A stretch of 64,000 nucleotides of DNA from Photorhabdus bodei (GTDB taxonomy: Bacteria; Pseudomonadota; Gammaproteobacteria; Enterobacterales; Enterobacteriaceae), in NCBI RefSeq assembly GCF_003287735.1, contig NZ_NSCM01000002.1, forward strand, positions 1-64,000, written 5' to 3'. The position numbers and the translations under genes are program-made. This document shows, piece by piece, positions 1 through 7,886 of this stretch (positions within the stretch are counted from its first letter, which is position 1; every line of letters begins with the position of its first letter). The notes beneath the pieces were generated by a model. That model saw only the letters and a list, made by a program, of their open reading frames with translations, was not told the origin of the DNA and ran no database searches.

Positions 1-1
1 T

Positions 2-142
2 TACCAGAATTTATCTGATACCAATGATATGGAGTTAAAAAATGTAAGCCAACATTTTGGTGAGATTCGTCTTAGGAAAAAAGATGGCGGAGAAGCATGG
101 CGTTACCACCCGTTTTTAGGCGTGTTTAGAGAAGTTAGCTGA
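2..142 (+). CDS. C-terminal end of an unrecognised protein (cut by window edge)
   Basis: An open frame enters from the left edge and runs 46 codons to a TGA at 140-142. The residues are mixed charged and polar, ending in a segment rich in Arg/Lys, Trp, Tyr and Phe (RYHPFLGVFREVS), with no membrane segment. I do not recognise the family. It is followed directly by toxin-antitoxin and transposon debris, so it may belong to an accessory region, but that is only context. The start lies outside the window. Confidence 0.45.
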   Translation, partial: YQNLSDTNDMELKNVSQHFGEIRLRKKDGGEAWRYHPFLGVFREVS

Positions 143-184
143 ATAATATGCGGTGTTTTTAGGTAATGATCGTGGTGATTGTTG

Positions 185-274
185 TTCGATTCGATTACCC
201 TGGTTGATGGTGAATCGTTTTTTGATAAACTAGAGACAGGTAAATACGACTAATACCGATCCTCTGTCGTTTAA
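185..274 (+). pseudogene. Remnant of a ParD-like antitoxin
   Basis: The frame reads FDSITLVDGESFFDKLETGKYD, then a TAA at 251-253, then YRSSVV and a second stop. This follows the ParD/CopG-type antitoxin pattern SITL..hFESFIDKL..TGRY.SASEVV, with an in-frame stop where the family continues into its helix. No start codon is found upstream; an in-frame TGA lies nearby. It sits immediately before a ParE-like toxin frame, the usual antitoxin-toxin order. I infer a dead antitoxin from this short match. Confidence 0.4.
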
Positions 275-318
275 CACCGGATGCCCAAAGAGATCTGATC
301 GAAATACGCCGATTTACC

Positions 319-552
319 ATGAAACAGTGGAGGACAGCTCAATCACAAAAATATTTGTTGGAACTACGGAGAATCACTCGTCTGCTCGCTGATACTCCTT
401 CCTTGGGCAAGTCTAGGACTGATATTGGACTGGATATTTTGAGTTTTCCCTATGTCAGCCATGTCATTTATTACGTAGTGCATGAGCAGCAATTAGTTGT
501 GTTCGGTGTGCTGCACAAACATATAGTGCCGTTGAACCACTTGGCTGGGTGA
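319..552 (+). CDS. RelE/ParE-family toxin, probably N-terminally damaged
   Basis: Type II toxins of the RelE/ParE superfamily poison gyrase or ribosome-bound mRNA and are held by a cognate antitoxin. The 77 residues carry the ParE core: KYLLELRRITRLLADTP.LG.SR.DI, then SFPYVSHVIYYVV and the strand VVFGVLHKHI. The same frame stays open upstream to about 256 and encodes RLTPDAQRDLIEIRRFT, which is the missing first helix of ParE. No ATG, GTG or TTG precedes it, so only the internal ATG at 319 is available. The antitoxin just upstream carries a stop. I infer an inactive or truncated toxin. Confidence 0.6.
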   Translation: MKQWRTAQSQKYLLELRRITRLLADTPSLGKSRTDIGLDILSFPYVSHVIYYVVHEQQLVVFGVLHKHIVPLNHLAG

Positions 553-818
553 GAAGCGGTTTGAAGATAGCTGATTGTCTTGAATTGAGATTTGTGATAG
601 AAAAGATTAAATGTATTCACCTGTCATTCTACTCGGAAATCGAAAAACTTTATGCTCGTCCTGAGCTTAGTACCTATGAATAATGCCAGTATTTTGCTAT
701 TAGAATGAACAGTACTATGTGATGCCGCGCACGATAAATTTCCCATTCGTGCAATAAATGAAGCGGTAATTGCGTTTCATCTATTGAAAAGTTTTTACAT
801 AATTAACCCGAATTCTGT

Positions 819-975
819 TTAAGCTGTCACTGAAAAATCGTCTTTCGAATAGAAAATTTTCAGTGATGGCTTCTTCCATTTAAGGCAATAAGCAATCAAA
901 CCGCCTAAAACGGTCAATATAAATCCTTTTATACTTCGGTGGCGCGAATGCTCATTTGAGAAATGGTTTTTCATT
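819..975 (-). pseudogene. IS982-family transposase, C-terminal remnant
   Basis: On the minus strand the frame encodes KNHFSNEHSRHRS followed by a hydrophobic GGLIAYCLKWKKPS segment and ends with TAA at 819-821. IS982 transposases end with the same pattern (K..F..EHSRHRS...GGLIAYC..KKPS). Only about 50 residues remain; the catalytic DDE part is absent. In frame upstream there is a stop right next to the 3' boundary of a group II intron remnant at 991, so the intron may have landed in this insertion sequence. Confidence 0.6.
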
Positions 976-990
976 GTCCATTAATTGGTT

Positions 991-1745
991 GAGTAGATCG
1001 CAGGAACTTCCCCCGCAGTCTCTGGCAGAACGGTACGTGAGCCTCTCGACTCATACTGCTCCCATCAAGCAAACGTGCCTGTCATTCCTGCCCGCCAATG
1101 GGCAAACAACCCCTGATGTGCTTTGCAATCCTTTGAAGCAGTTTTGAGGCTTGGGTTTTATGCCTGCTCAGGGCCTTGAGCTTTCGTCTGGCCCAGCGCA
1201 CTAATGCTTTGTTGAGTTGTCTGAATACCTTATACAGTTCCGAACGACAAAATTACCATAATAGCTCAACCATCCACTTATCATGGGATTTAGCCAGTTT
1301 GCCATCTGTGTTAAGTTCAGTTCTGTCCGCATCCGGATCTTCAACTTGCGAATTTTGAATCTCATGGCCTTTTGCGCCGTTTTGCTGACTGCCGGCGTAA
1401 AACTCACAAACAGGCTGTTCCTTTTGTGGTTCTTCACCCATCTCGGCCTGAATGTGTATCCAAGGAAATCGAAACTGATGTGTTCATACCTGCTCTTTTG
1501 GTCCCCATCCTTGCAGTAGGCAATCCGGGTTTTGTCCGGGTGCAGTTCCAGTCCACACTCACTGAAACGTCGCGCCAGTGTTTTCTGTATTTCTCTGGCC
1601 TGTGCTTCATTCTGACAGTGAACCAGACCATCATCGGCATAACGCCCCCACTTCTGCTGGGGATGATGCTTTTGCATCCACTTATCAAAAACATAGCGCA
1701 GGAACAGATTTGCCAGCACCGGGCTGATAACTCCTCCTAATGCGC
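991..1745 (-). mobile_element. Truncated bacterial group II intron
   Basis: Read on the minus strand, a maturase frame is followed by a domain V-like hairpin (about 1027-1061; 5' part GAGCAGTATGAGTCGAGAGG, 3' part GCTCACGTACCGTTCT) and a domain VI-like region ending CTACTC at 991. This matches the 3' end of bacterial group II introns. The usual GAGCCGTA/TACGGTTC pairing is altered on both arms. The 5' part of the intron and the N-terminal two thirds of the maturase are missing: homology begins abruptly at GGVISPVLANL near 1740. It is therefore a dead 3' fragment. Confidence 0.7.
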
Positions 1746-1800
1746 AGTAATGCCCGATTGGGTGCATGGGATCAGGCCATACACCACAAAGAGTAAGCAT
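1082..1800 (-). pseudogene. ltrA: Group II intron reverse transcriptase/maturase (LtrA-like), truncated and frameshifted
   Basis: The LtrA protein splices and reverse-transcribes its host intron. Visible are the RT motif GGVISPVLANLFLRYVFDKWM, the catalytic YADD box, the HPDKT and FLGYTF motifs, and the maturase X domain ending GWLSYYG. At about 1245 the frame shifts by one base: the first frame stops at 1201, while FRQLNKALVRWARRKLK...CLPIGGQE continues in another frame to a TGA at 1082-1084. The finger and early palm domains are absent, and the first 20 residues of the open frame are foreign sequence. No activity is expected. Confidence 0.75.
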
Positions 1801-1817
1801 AATAAATTGAGGGATTA

Positions 1818-1990
1818 CTACAGGTTATTTAAGAATCCAAGTAAATTTTCATCATGATTCCAGTCTGGTAGTACCTTTGGTGTAATATCCGGATACGCGT
1901 TTTCCAGAGCCTTGCGTAGATATCTATGGTCGATATGTCCATATGCCCCAAAATATCGCGGATATATACCAGACTGACGCCGGACTGGTA
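1818..1990 (-). pseudogene. Unidentified coding-like remnant, tail NLLGFLNNL
   Basis: A minus-strand frame encodes about 55 residues (…YFGAYGHIDHRYLRKALENAYPDITP…) ending NLLGFLNNL. The open frame continues to 2048 only because it reads through the ERIC repeat, so its N-terminal 20 residues are repeat sequence. I do not recognise the family. Its last 45 bases are clearly similar to a segment at about 37163-37208, where the same strand encodes KLLGFLNKIEDNP, so this is part of a repeated gene or element. Its position between a group II intron and an ERIC suggests a fragment. Confidence 0.35.
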
Positions 1991-2120
1991 TATACCCGTC
2001 ATCTTTCAAGTTGCCTCTTTGTTGGCTGCACTCACTCACCCCGGTCACATAGTTATCTATGCTCCCGGGGATTCGCTCCCTTGCCGCCGCGATGCATCTT
2101 GAAATCCATAAGGTATATAT
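1990..2120 (-). repeat. ERIC element (copy 1)
   Basis: An imperfect palindrome of about 130 bp bounded by TATA ends. The hallmark ERIC core is present: TGGCTGCACTC, CACCCCGGTCACATAG and CTCCCGGGGATTCGCTCCC. It runs opposite to copies 2-4 and in the same direction as copy 5. Confidence 0.9.
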
Positions 2121-2670
2121 TCAATGATAGTGCGGTACGAAAAATCGGGTTTTTCGGATACGGTTCTCTATTAATTAATAATTTTTCTCTTTTGGCGGTA
2201 TAATCTCTTTTCCCGTGGTAAATAGCATCCCAGGATATTTTCCAATAACGGCAGGTTGTATATTGATTAATATCAATATATCTTATGATTTAGTTATTTA
2301 TTTCTTGAATGGAATATAAACTAATGATAATGTTCATTGTAGATTCTTTCATGTGGTAATAATAATAGAGTTCGGCTCATATACGAATATGTAGGGACTC
2401 AATTACAGGAAGTAAAATATTTTGTCAAACAAAATCATATTATCTCGATTCAGATTGCCCATACTGGATATAAATTCCCTCAATTTTATTTTTTACTGAA
2501 AATAATCGTGCTTATTCACCGAAACAGGCTGGTACTCAGACATTATTACGGGTTTTCACCAGTACTGGTTATTCTATGGATTAATTATCAATCGCAGATA
2601 ATTCCAGAAAATAACAACTTACACGGAATACAACAGAAGGTTTCGTAACTTCATATTATAAGGATTTTTT
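2121..2670. other. AT-rich spacer without a recognised gene
   Basis: No recognised gene. On the plus strand 2343-2648 is free of stops for 101 codons, unusual for such AT-rich DNA, but it has no ATG, GTG or TTG near its beginning and no recognisable motif. It ends 23 bases before the next gene. It may be a decayed reading frame. Confidence 0.4.
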
Positions 2671-3051
2671 ATGCTCAATGCACTGAGAAAAGAAGATGAT
2701 TTGTTGTACATATCTTTAGGCACTCAGTCTTTACCAAATGCCATATTAAACAGTGCTAATAATGATAAATATGTATTTTTCAGTAATCGATCGGATTATG
2801 CTCAACAGATTAATGAAATTGCGAACTTGAAGGCGTTTTCATTACAACAACAACCTGGAATGAAAAAATGGGTGTATCACTATTATGAAAGCTTATTTAG
2901 AGTTAAACAGTTATACATAAATATTCACAAAATAACTGATGAAACAACTTTAGATGAATTTAAGATATATTTAAAGGAAATTGATGTAGGATATGATGAA
3001 ATATACGAGAATAATCAATTAGTTTTAAAAACTAATGAAAATATATTTTGA
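2671..3051 (+). CDS. Hypothetical protein, 126 residues
   Basis: The ATG is preceded at good spacing by AAGGA (about 2660), which supports this start. The protein is soluble-looking, without a signal peptide or membrane segment, and rich in Asn, Tyr, Ile and Lys. The first part contains LYISLGTQSLPNAIL and the C-terminal part is acidic and helical. I recognise no family. Base composition is AT-rich like the spacer around it and unlike the GC-rich IS66 fragment that follows. It stands alone among mobile-element debris, so an acquired accessory gene (effector, immunity protein or toxin partner) is possible, but nothing in the sequence shows it. Confidence 0.55.
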   Translation: MLNALRKEDDLLYISLGTQSLPNAILNSANNDKYVFFSNRSDYAQQINEIANLKAFSLQQQPGMKKWVYHYYESLFRVKQLYINIHKITDETTLDEFKIYLKEIDVGYDEIYENNQLVLKTNENIF

Positions 3052-3130
3052 TATTGATACTAAATTATTTCTGACCGCATTAAAGTCCTGGTGATTTAAT
3101 CTGAAATAATTGCATTAATTTAATGAAAAA

Positions 3131-3580
3131 GCCGGAAAGATCCCCGTGATCTTGCCGGTTTCACTCCAGCCTGACGACACGCACACCGTCACCCTGCATA
3201 CCCCAGACGAGTATGTCGTCGCCTGTCCATTGACGCTGTTACCTGACGTGATGCGAGTATTCATGACTTAATGGCGCTGAATGACTCCAACCAGTTCCGC
3301 CTGCGGGCACTGGCGCTGCTTCAACAACAACGCGACTACATTCACCAGCTGGAAGAGGCCCTGAAACAGGCGCAACGCTGGCGTTTCGGCACGCACAGCG
3401 AAACCCTGCCAGTGGGCACCAAACGGAGTCAGTTCGAGGAAGATGCCGATACCGATATCGCCGTGCTGGAAACCCAGCTGTCACGCCTGCATATCAAGGA
3501 AAACGCGCCCCCGGCCCAGCCTAAACGTCAGCCTTTGCCGGCGACTTTACCCTGTGAAGATATCCGGCTGGCGCTGGAGA
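3131..3580 (+). mobile_element. IS66-family fragment (end of an upstream accessory frame plus start of tnpC)
   Basis: The base composition changes sharply to GC-rich at about 3131. A frame encoding GKIPVILPVSLQPDDTHTV… up to a TAA at 3269-3271 resembles the end of an IS66 accessory protein. Its stop overlaps the ATG of a tnpC-like frame (TAATG), the usual coupling in IS66 operons. Both outer ends are missing, and no terminal inverted repeats are seen. Confidence 0.5.
3271..3580 (+). pseudogene. tnpC: IS66 transposase TnpC, N-terminal fragment
   Basis: The first 100 residues match the IS66 TnpC N-terminus: a coiled coil LLQQQRDYIHQLEEALKQAQRWRFGTHSETLP, then an acidic stretch and the Pro-rich linker PPAQPKRQPLPATLPCEDIRL. 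In the family this is followed by a zinc-finger region and the DDE core. Here identity stops near 3580 and the open frame continues to 3768 into unrelated sequence, overlapping the 3' end of the LysR gene. It is a scar of an insertion sequence and cannot be a functional transposase. Confidence 0.7.
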
Positions 3581-3657
3581 TAGAGCCTTACTTTTATTAT
3601 CAGGGAACCGTTGATACTTTTCCTGTCTCCGTCCAGAAGAGTATTATGTTCATCACT

Positions 3658-4536
3658 CTAGATGTGATACCTGACGGCTTCCACAAAAGCCATAAAAGCC
3701 GGCGAAGCCTGTCGCCGGTTGGGATAATAAAGATGAAATCCCTGAAAATATGGGCACCAGTCCGCTAAGACTTCCTTTAGTGTCCCGTCGGCAATGTAGG
3801 GTTTAGCTAAATATTCAGGGACATAAGCCAGTCCTATGCCATCCAGTGCGCTATTTAGAATATGAATAGTACTATTTGAGGTAAATTGACCATTGACCCG
3901 AATATTCAGCTTTCTGCCATCTTTTTCAAATTCCCATGCGTAAACGCCACCAGCAACTGAATGACGGACATTAATGCAACGGTGGTTTGTCAGATCATGA
4001 GGAGATTGCGGAATTGGATGCTGCTCAAAATAGGCGGGTGTCCCAACTACGGAGAGGCGCCAGTTCGGACCAAGACGTACTGCTATCATATCCTTACTGA
4101 TAGCTTCGCCAAGCCGGATTCCGGCATCAAACCGCTCACTGACAATATTCGTGAAACCGTAATCGATACTGACCTCCACGTTAATATCAGGATATCTGGC
4201 AAGAAATCTGGCAAGCATGGGCCTCAGGATCATCTGTACCGCATCGTCTGAGCAAGTGATACGAATCGTACCCGCAGGCTTATCCCGAAGCTCACCTAAT
4301 CTTTCAATTTCAGCGTTAATCTGCTCAAAAAGAGGACCAATAGAATGTAATAATCTTTCCCCTGCTTCTGTCGGTGCGACATTACGTGTTGTACGGGTTA
4401 ATAAACGTACCCCGAGTCTTTCTTCCAGAGCTTTAATGGTGTGGCTGAGTGCCGATGGCGTAACGCCCATTCTTGCCGCGGCCTTTGTAAAGCTTTGCTC
4501 CCCTGCCACTAACAAAAATGCTTGAAGATCGTCCAT
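3658..4536 (-). CDS. LysR-family transcriptional regulator
   Basis: The 292 residues have the normal length of LysR proteins. An N-terminal winged helix-turn-helix (about 3-60: FLLVAGEQSFTKAAARMGVTPSALSHTIKALEERLGVRLLTRTTR) is followed by a periplasmic-binding-like effector domain (about 90-290). It is transcribed away from the MFS exporter gene with about 170 bp between the two starts. LysR proteins commonly control their divergent neighbour, so the exporter and hydrolase genes are the likely targets; this is inferred from position. The closest E. coli relatives by pattern are the YafC/DmlR type. Its ligand is unknown. Confidence 0.85.
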   Translation of the reverse strand: MDDLQAFLLVAGEQSFTKAAARMGVTPSALSHTIKALEERLGVRLLTRTTRNVAPTEAGERLLHSIGPLFEQINAEIERLGELRDKPAGTIRITCSDDAVQMILRPMLARFLARYPDINVEVSIDYGFTNIVSERFDAGIRLGEAISKDMIAVRLGPNWRLSVVGTPAYFEQHPIPQSPHDLTNHRCINVRHSVAGGVYAWEFEKDGRKLNIRVNGQFTSNSTIHILNSALDGIGLAYVPEYLAKPYIADGTLKEVLADWCPYFQGFHLYYPNRRQASPAFMAFVEAVRYHI

Positions 4537-4705
4537 CTTGAAACCTCAATTGTTGAATTTTTCTCACAAAAGCATGCTAATTATAACGTCTAATCAAAGA
4601 AACATTATGCAATTAAGATCTACATGAGTTTGATTATCGCCATGGCTGTTTGGGATGCATAAAACACGTCATTCCGTTCTGCTATCAGATGAATGCTGGA
4701 GAAAA

Positions 4706-5917
4706 ATGAAAACGGTTAATACTGATGTAAGATCATACACGCATTCAACCCAGCCTCCTGCATGGGGAGCGGTCTTTTCCATGGCTCTCTGTGTTGTTGT
4801 ACTGATTGCGTCAGAATTTATGCCCGTCAGCTTGCTGAGTCCAATCGCACAGGACTTGCAGATGAGCCAGGGGCAGGTAGGTCAGGCTATTTCAGTTTCA
4901 GGTTTTTTTGCTGTGCTGACCAGCCTGCTGAATACTCCCCTGACAGGTAAATTCGACCGGAAAAAAGTGCTGCTGAGTTTCACGCTACTTCTGACAACAT
5001 CCGGGGTGATTGTGACACTGGCCGCTAGTAACGTGGAGTTCATGGTCGGACGGGCTTTATTGGGCATCGCCATTGGTGGTTTCTGGTCAATGGCGACGGC
5101 GACCGTGATGAGGCTGCTTCCACCTGATTCTGTTGCGAAAGGGTTGGCTCTGATAAACGGTGGCAATGCGCTGGCGGCGACCATTGCAGCTCCGCTGGGT
5201 AGCTTTCTGGGACAGTATATTGGCTGGCGAGGTGCCTTTTTTATGGTTATCCCACTTGCCATACTGGCATTTGCCTGGCAATGGCGGGGGATTCCTGCGA
5301 TGGAAGCCAGTAAAAAAAGCGAAGCAGTCAATCCATTCAGGTTGCTGAAAAAAACGCAGGTTGCCTTGGGTATGGCTGGCATTATGTGGTTATTCATGGG
5401 TCAGTTCGCTGTTTTTACCTATTTGCGGCCGTTTCTGGAAACGATTACTGGCATCAGTGTTACTGAATTATCCCTCATACTCCTTCTGTTGGGTGCTAGC
5501 GGTCTGGTTGGAACATACCTCATCGGATTGTTGTTAAAAAAACGGTTGTTTGCTTACCTGATTGCTATCCCTCTCGCGATGGCAGTGGTTGCGGTAGTCC
5601 TTACCATTTTCGGCAGTTCTGGCATGGCGGTTGCGGCGTTACTGGCAACTTGGGGATTAGTCGCCACGCCAGCACCAGTTGCTTGGGGACTCTGGTTGAG
5701 CCGCGTACTGCCGGATGATGCCGAAGCTGGTGGTGGCCTAATGGTCGCGACTATTCAGTTGGCTATTACGCTGGGAACCAGTTCCGGTGGAGTAATGTTC
5801 GATGTCATGGGCTGGAAAAGTCCCTTCGTCTTTGGCGCGGTATTACTGTCGTTATCTGCCATTTTTACCTGGGCTACACAGCGTTCAGCTCATCCTGGCG
5901 TTATTGCTCATGGGTAA
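4706..5917 (+). CDS. MFS exporter, NepI/purine-efflux type
   Basis: A twelve-helix major facilitator protein of the inner membrane (drug:H+ antiporter-1 type). The pattern follows E. coli NepI, a purine ribonucleoside efflux pump: SEFMPVSLLSPIAQDL in helix 1, FDRKKV in the 2-3 loop, GRALLGIAIGGFWSMATATVMRLLPP, then AAPLGSFLGQYIGWRGAFF. I chose ATG 4706 because GGAG lies at the right distance; the frame also has an ATG at 4655 giving 420 residues, without a clear ribosome site. It is divergent from a LysR gene and 58 bp before a secreted hydrolase. The substrate cannot be told from sequence. Confidence 0.8.
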   Translation: MKTVNTDVRSYTHSTQPPAWGAVFSMALCVVVLIASEFMPVSLLSPIAQDLQMSQGQVGQAISVSGFFAVLTSLLNTPLTGKFDRKKVLLSFTLLLTTSGVIVTLAASNVEFMVGRALLGIAIGGFWSMATATVMRLLPPDSVAKGLALINGGNALAATIAAPLGSFLGQYIGWRGAFFMVIPLAILAFAWQWRGIPAMEASKKSEAVNPFRLLKKTQVALGMAGIMWLFMGQFAVFTYLRPFLETITGISVTELSLILLLLGASGLVGTYLIGLLLKKRLFAYLIAIPLAMAVVAVVLTIFGSSGMAVAALLATWGLVATPAPVAWGLWLSRVLPDDAEAGGGLMVATIQLAITLGTSSGGVMFDVMGWKSPFVFGAVLLSLSAIFTWATQRSAHPGVIAHG

Positions 5918-5975
5918 ACATGGGCAATAGCAGAGAAAAACGTACTGACTTTTATATTTCATTAAAGGCAAATAT

Positions 5976-7001
5976 ATGAACATGAAAAAGATAGTTTCAG
6001 CAATAGCTCTGGGTACGCTGTTATCAACATCGGCAGTAGCATCTGCCGCGGATACACTGGCTTGGGATAAGACATTTGCGCAAAGCGATAAGGTGATTCA
6101 CCAGAAGGTGTCGTTCTATAACCGTCTGGGAATCAATTTGGTTGCCGATATGTATATTCCAAAAAATCTGGATATGTCGAAAAAGCTCCCGGCTATTATT
6201 GTTGGTCATCCTTTTGGGGGCGTCAAAGAGCAGAGTTCGGGTTTATACGCCCAGGCAATGGCAGAGCGTGGTTTTGTCACTTTGGCTTGGGATGCATCAT
6301 ATAACGGCGAGAGTGGCGGAGAACCTCGTTCGATTGCCTCTCCAGAAGCTTTTGTGGAAGACTTCAGTGCAGCTGTTGACTTTATTGGCACCCGCTCATT
6401 TGTTGACAGAAATCGCATTGGTGTCATTGGTATCTGCGGGAGCGGAGGGTTTGCACTCAGTGCTGCGGCTGTCGATCCTCGTATGAAGGCTATAGTTACT
6501 GTCAGTATGTATGATATGGGTCGGGATCGCCGTCAGGGATTGGGGGACACAATGACCAAAGAGGATAGGGTCAAAGTACTTGAAGACATTGCCCAGCAGC
6601 GTTACGTCGAATTTGAAGGTGGACAGAAACGCTATGTTATAGGGACTCCGGAAGAAATTACCGCCGAGTCACCGGCTGTCGCTCGCGAGTTCTATGATTA
6701 CTACCGGACGCCGAGGGGGTACCATCCTCGCTCAACAACAGCAATGTCTCTGACCAGTAACCCGGCATTAATGAATTTCTTTCCGTTCTCTCAAATAGAG
6801 GCAATCTCGCCCCGTCCGATTCTGTTCATTGCGGGTAAAAAAGCTAATTCCCGTTATTTCAGTGAGGATGCTTACAAATTGGCCGCTGAGCCTAAGGAGC
6901 TTTACATTGTTTCCGGCGCATTGCATGTGGACTTATATGATCGGACGAAATTCATTCCATTTGACAAGATTACATCATTTTTCACTAATAATTTAAAATA
7001 A
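5976..7001 (+). CDS. Exported alpha/beta hydrolase, dienelactone-hydrolase-like
   Basis: A Sec signal peptide (basic MNMKK, hydrophobic core, VASA cleavage near residue 24) is followed by an alpha/beta hydrolase domain. The nucleophile elbow reads G-I-C-G-S-G (152-157), with Cys154 where most esterases have Ser. Cys is typical of the dienelactone hydrolase branch. The oxyanion motif GHPFGG (77-82) and a late catalytic His (about 317, SGALHVD) are present. AAAGG lies upstream of the ATG. It follows the MFS exporter in the same direction and may be cotranscribed. I infer hydrolysis of a small ester or lactone in the periplasm. Confidence 0.8.
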   Translation: MNMKKIVSAIALGTLLSTSAVASAADTLAWDKTFAQSDKVIHQKVSFYNRLGINLVADMYIPKNLDMSKKLPAIIVGHPFGGVKEQSSGLYAQAMAERGFVTLAWDASYNGESGGEPRSIASPEAFVEDFSAAVDFIGTRSFVDRNRIGVIGICGSGGFALSAAAVDPRMKAIVTVSMYDMGRDRRQGLGDTMTKEDRVKVLEDIAQQRYVEFEGGQKRYVIGTPEEITAESPAVAREFYDYYRTPRGYHPRSTTAMSLTSNPALMNFFPFSQIEAISPRPILFIAGKKANSRYFSEDAYKLAAEPKELYIVSGALHVDLYDRTKFIPFDKITSFFTNNLK

Positions 7002-7011
7002 GATAATAACA

Positions 7012-7040
7012 AACTAAAGGCGCATTTAGCGCTTTTAGTT
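7012..7040 (+). terminator. Stem-loop after the hydrolase gene
   Basis: AACTAAAGGCGC pairs with GCGCTTTTAGTT around a five-base loop (one G-T pair). It lies 11 bp after the hydrolase stop and before the convergent dehydrogenase gene, so it can serve as a terminator, though the T-tract is short. Confidence 0.6.
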
Positions 7041-7148
7041 GTTTGCTCTCCTTTTCCCCCCAATGCTAAACGCTCGTTTTACTCACAATTAGCATTCAGG
7101 AGGGAGAATTCCACAGGTTTTGTTAACACCTAGATATTAAGGAAATTA

Positions 7149-7886
7149 CTACGCGATATATCCACCATCAACGAGATGGTAACTACCGGTAATGAAAGAT
7201 GCATCCTGAGATAGCAGGAAGCAAGCTAGTGCAGCGACTTCATCTGGTGTTCCGAGACGGCCGATAGGATGAAGCTTGATTGCTTCTTGGACTACATTGG
7301 TGTCGAGCCTAGACATCAACGGCGTGTCGATGTAACCAGGCCCGACGGCGTTAATTCGGAGCCCTTGTTTTGCATACTCCAGCGCGGCGGTCTTTGTCAT
7401 GCCTAGCACCGCATGCTTGGCTGCTACGTATGCAATCGAGTTGGCGAGACCAACACTACTTGCGGCCGAGGCCATGTTAACAATTGCACCACCGCCAGAA
7501 GCCAACATCGCTGGAATTTCATACTTCATTGAGTACAGGACACCGTGCATGTTGACGTTGATGACTTGATGCCAGTCATCCAACGGATAGTCCACGGTCC
7601 GATGGAACGAGCCGGCTATCCCTGCGTTGTTGACCGCCAGGTGTAGTGCCCCAAAGGTTTCTACCGTTTGGGCCACTAAGCGCTCCACCGCGGATGCTTG
7701 GGAGACGTCAAGCTGAATGGCGATAGCATTATCAAGCTCATTGGCAAGGGTTTGAGCAGCGTTGCCGTTAAGATCGGCCACGACAACTTTTGCGCCGTTT
7801 GCCGCTAGTCGGCGGCATATTGCAGCACCAATACCCATGGCACCACCGGTAACGATTGCCACCTTATTGTTAAAATCTAAAGTCAT
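7149..7886 (-). CDS. Short-chain dehydrogenase/reductase (classical SDR)
   Basis: The 245 residues show every classical SDR element: cofactor loop TGGAMGIG (13-20), acidic Asp39 after the second strand (suggesting NAD(H)), NNAG (86-89), catalytic Ser near 140-144, Tyr153 and Lys157 in YVAAK, and PGYIDTPL after strand 6. It reduces or oxidises a carbonyl/alcohol; the substrate is not evident. AGGAG precedes the ATG. The gene is GC-richer than the very AT-rich 1.5 kb upstream and converges on the hydrolase gene, so horizontal gain is possible. No operon partner is visible. Confidence 0.85.
   Translation of the reverse strand: MTLDFNNKVAIVTGGAMGIGAAICRRLAANGAKVVVADLNGNAAQTLANELDNAIAIQLDVSQASAVERLVAQTVETFGALHLAVNNAGIAGSFHRTVDYPLDDWHQVINVNMHGVLYSMKYEIPAMLASGGGAIVNMASAASSVGLANSIAYVAAKHAVLGMTKTAALEYAKQGLRINAVGPGYIDTPLMSRLDTNVVQEAIKLHPIGRLGTPDEVAALACFLLSQDASFITGSYHLVDGGYIA

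Noticed and set aside
956..1740. Plus-strand open frames at 956-1147, 1176-1358, 1283-1519 and 1372-1740
   Set aside because: They are antisense to the group II intron domain V and maturase, which match known families on the minus strand.
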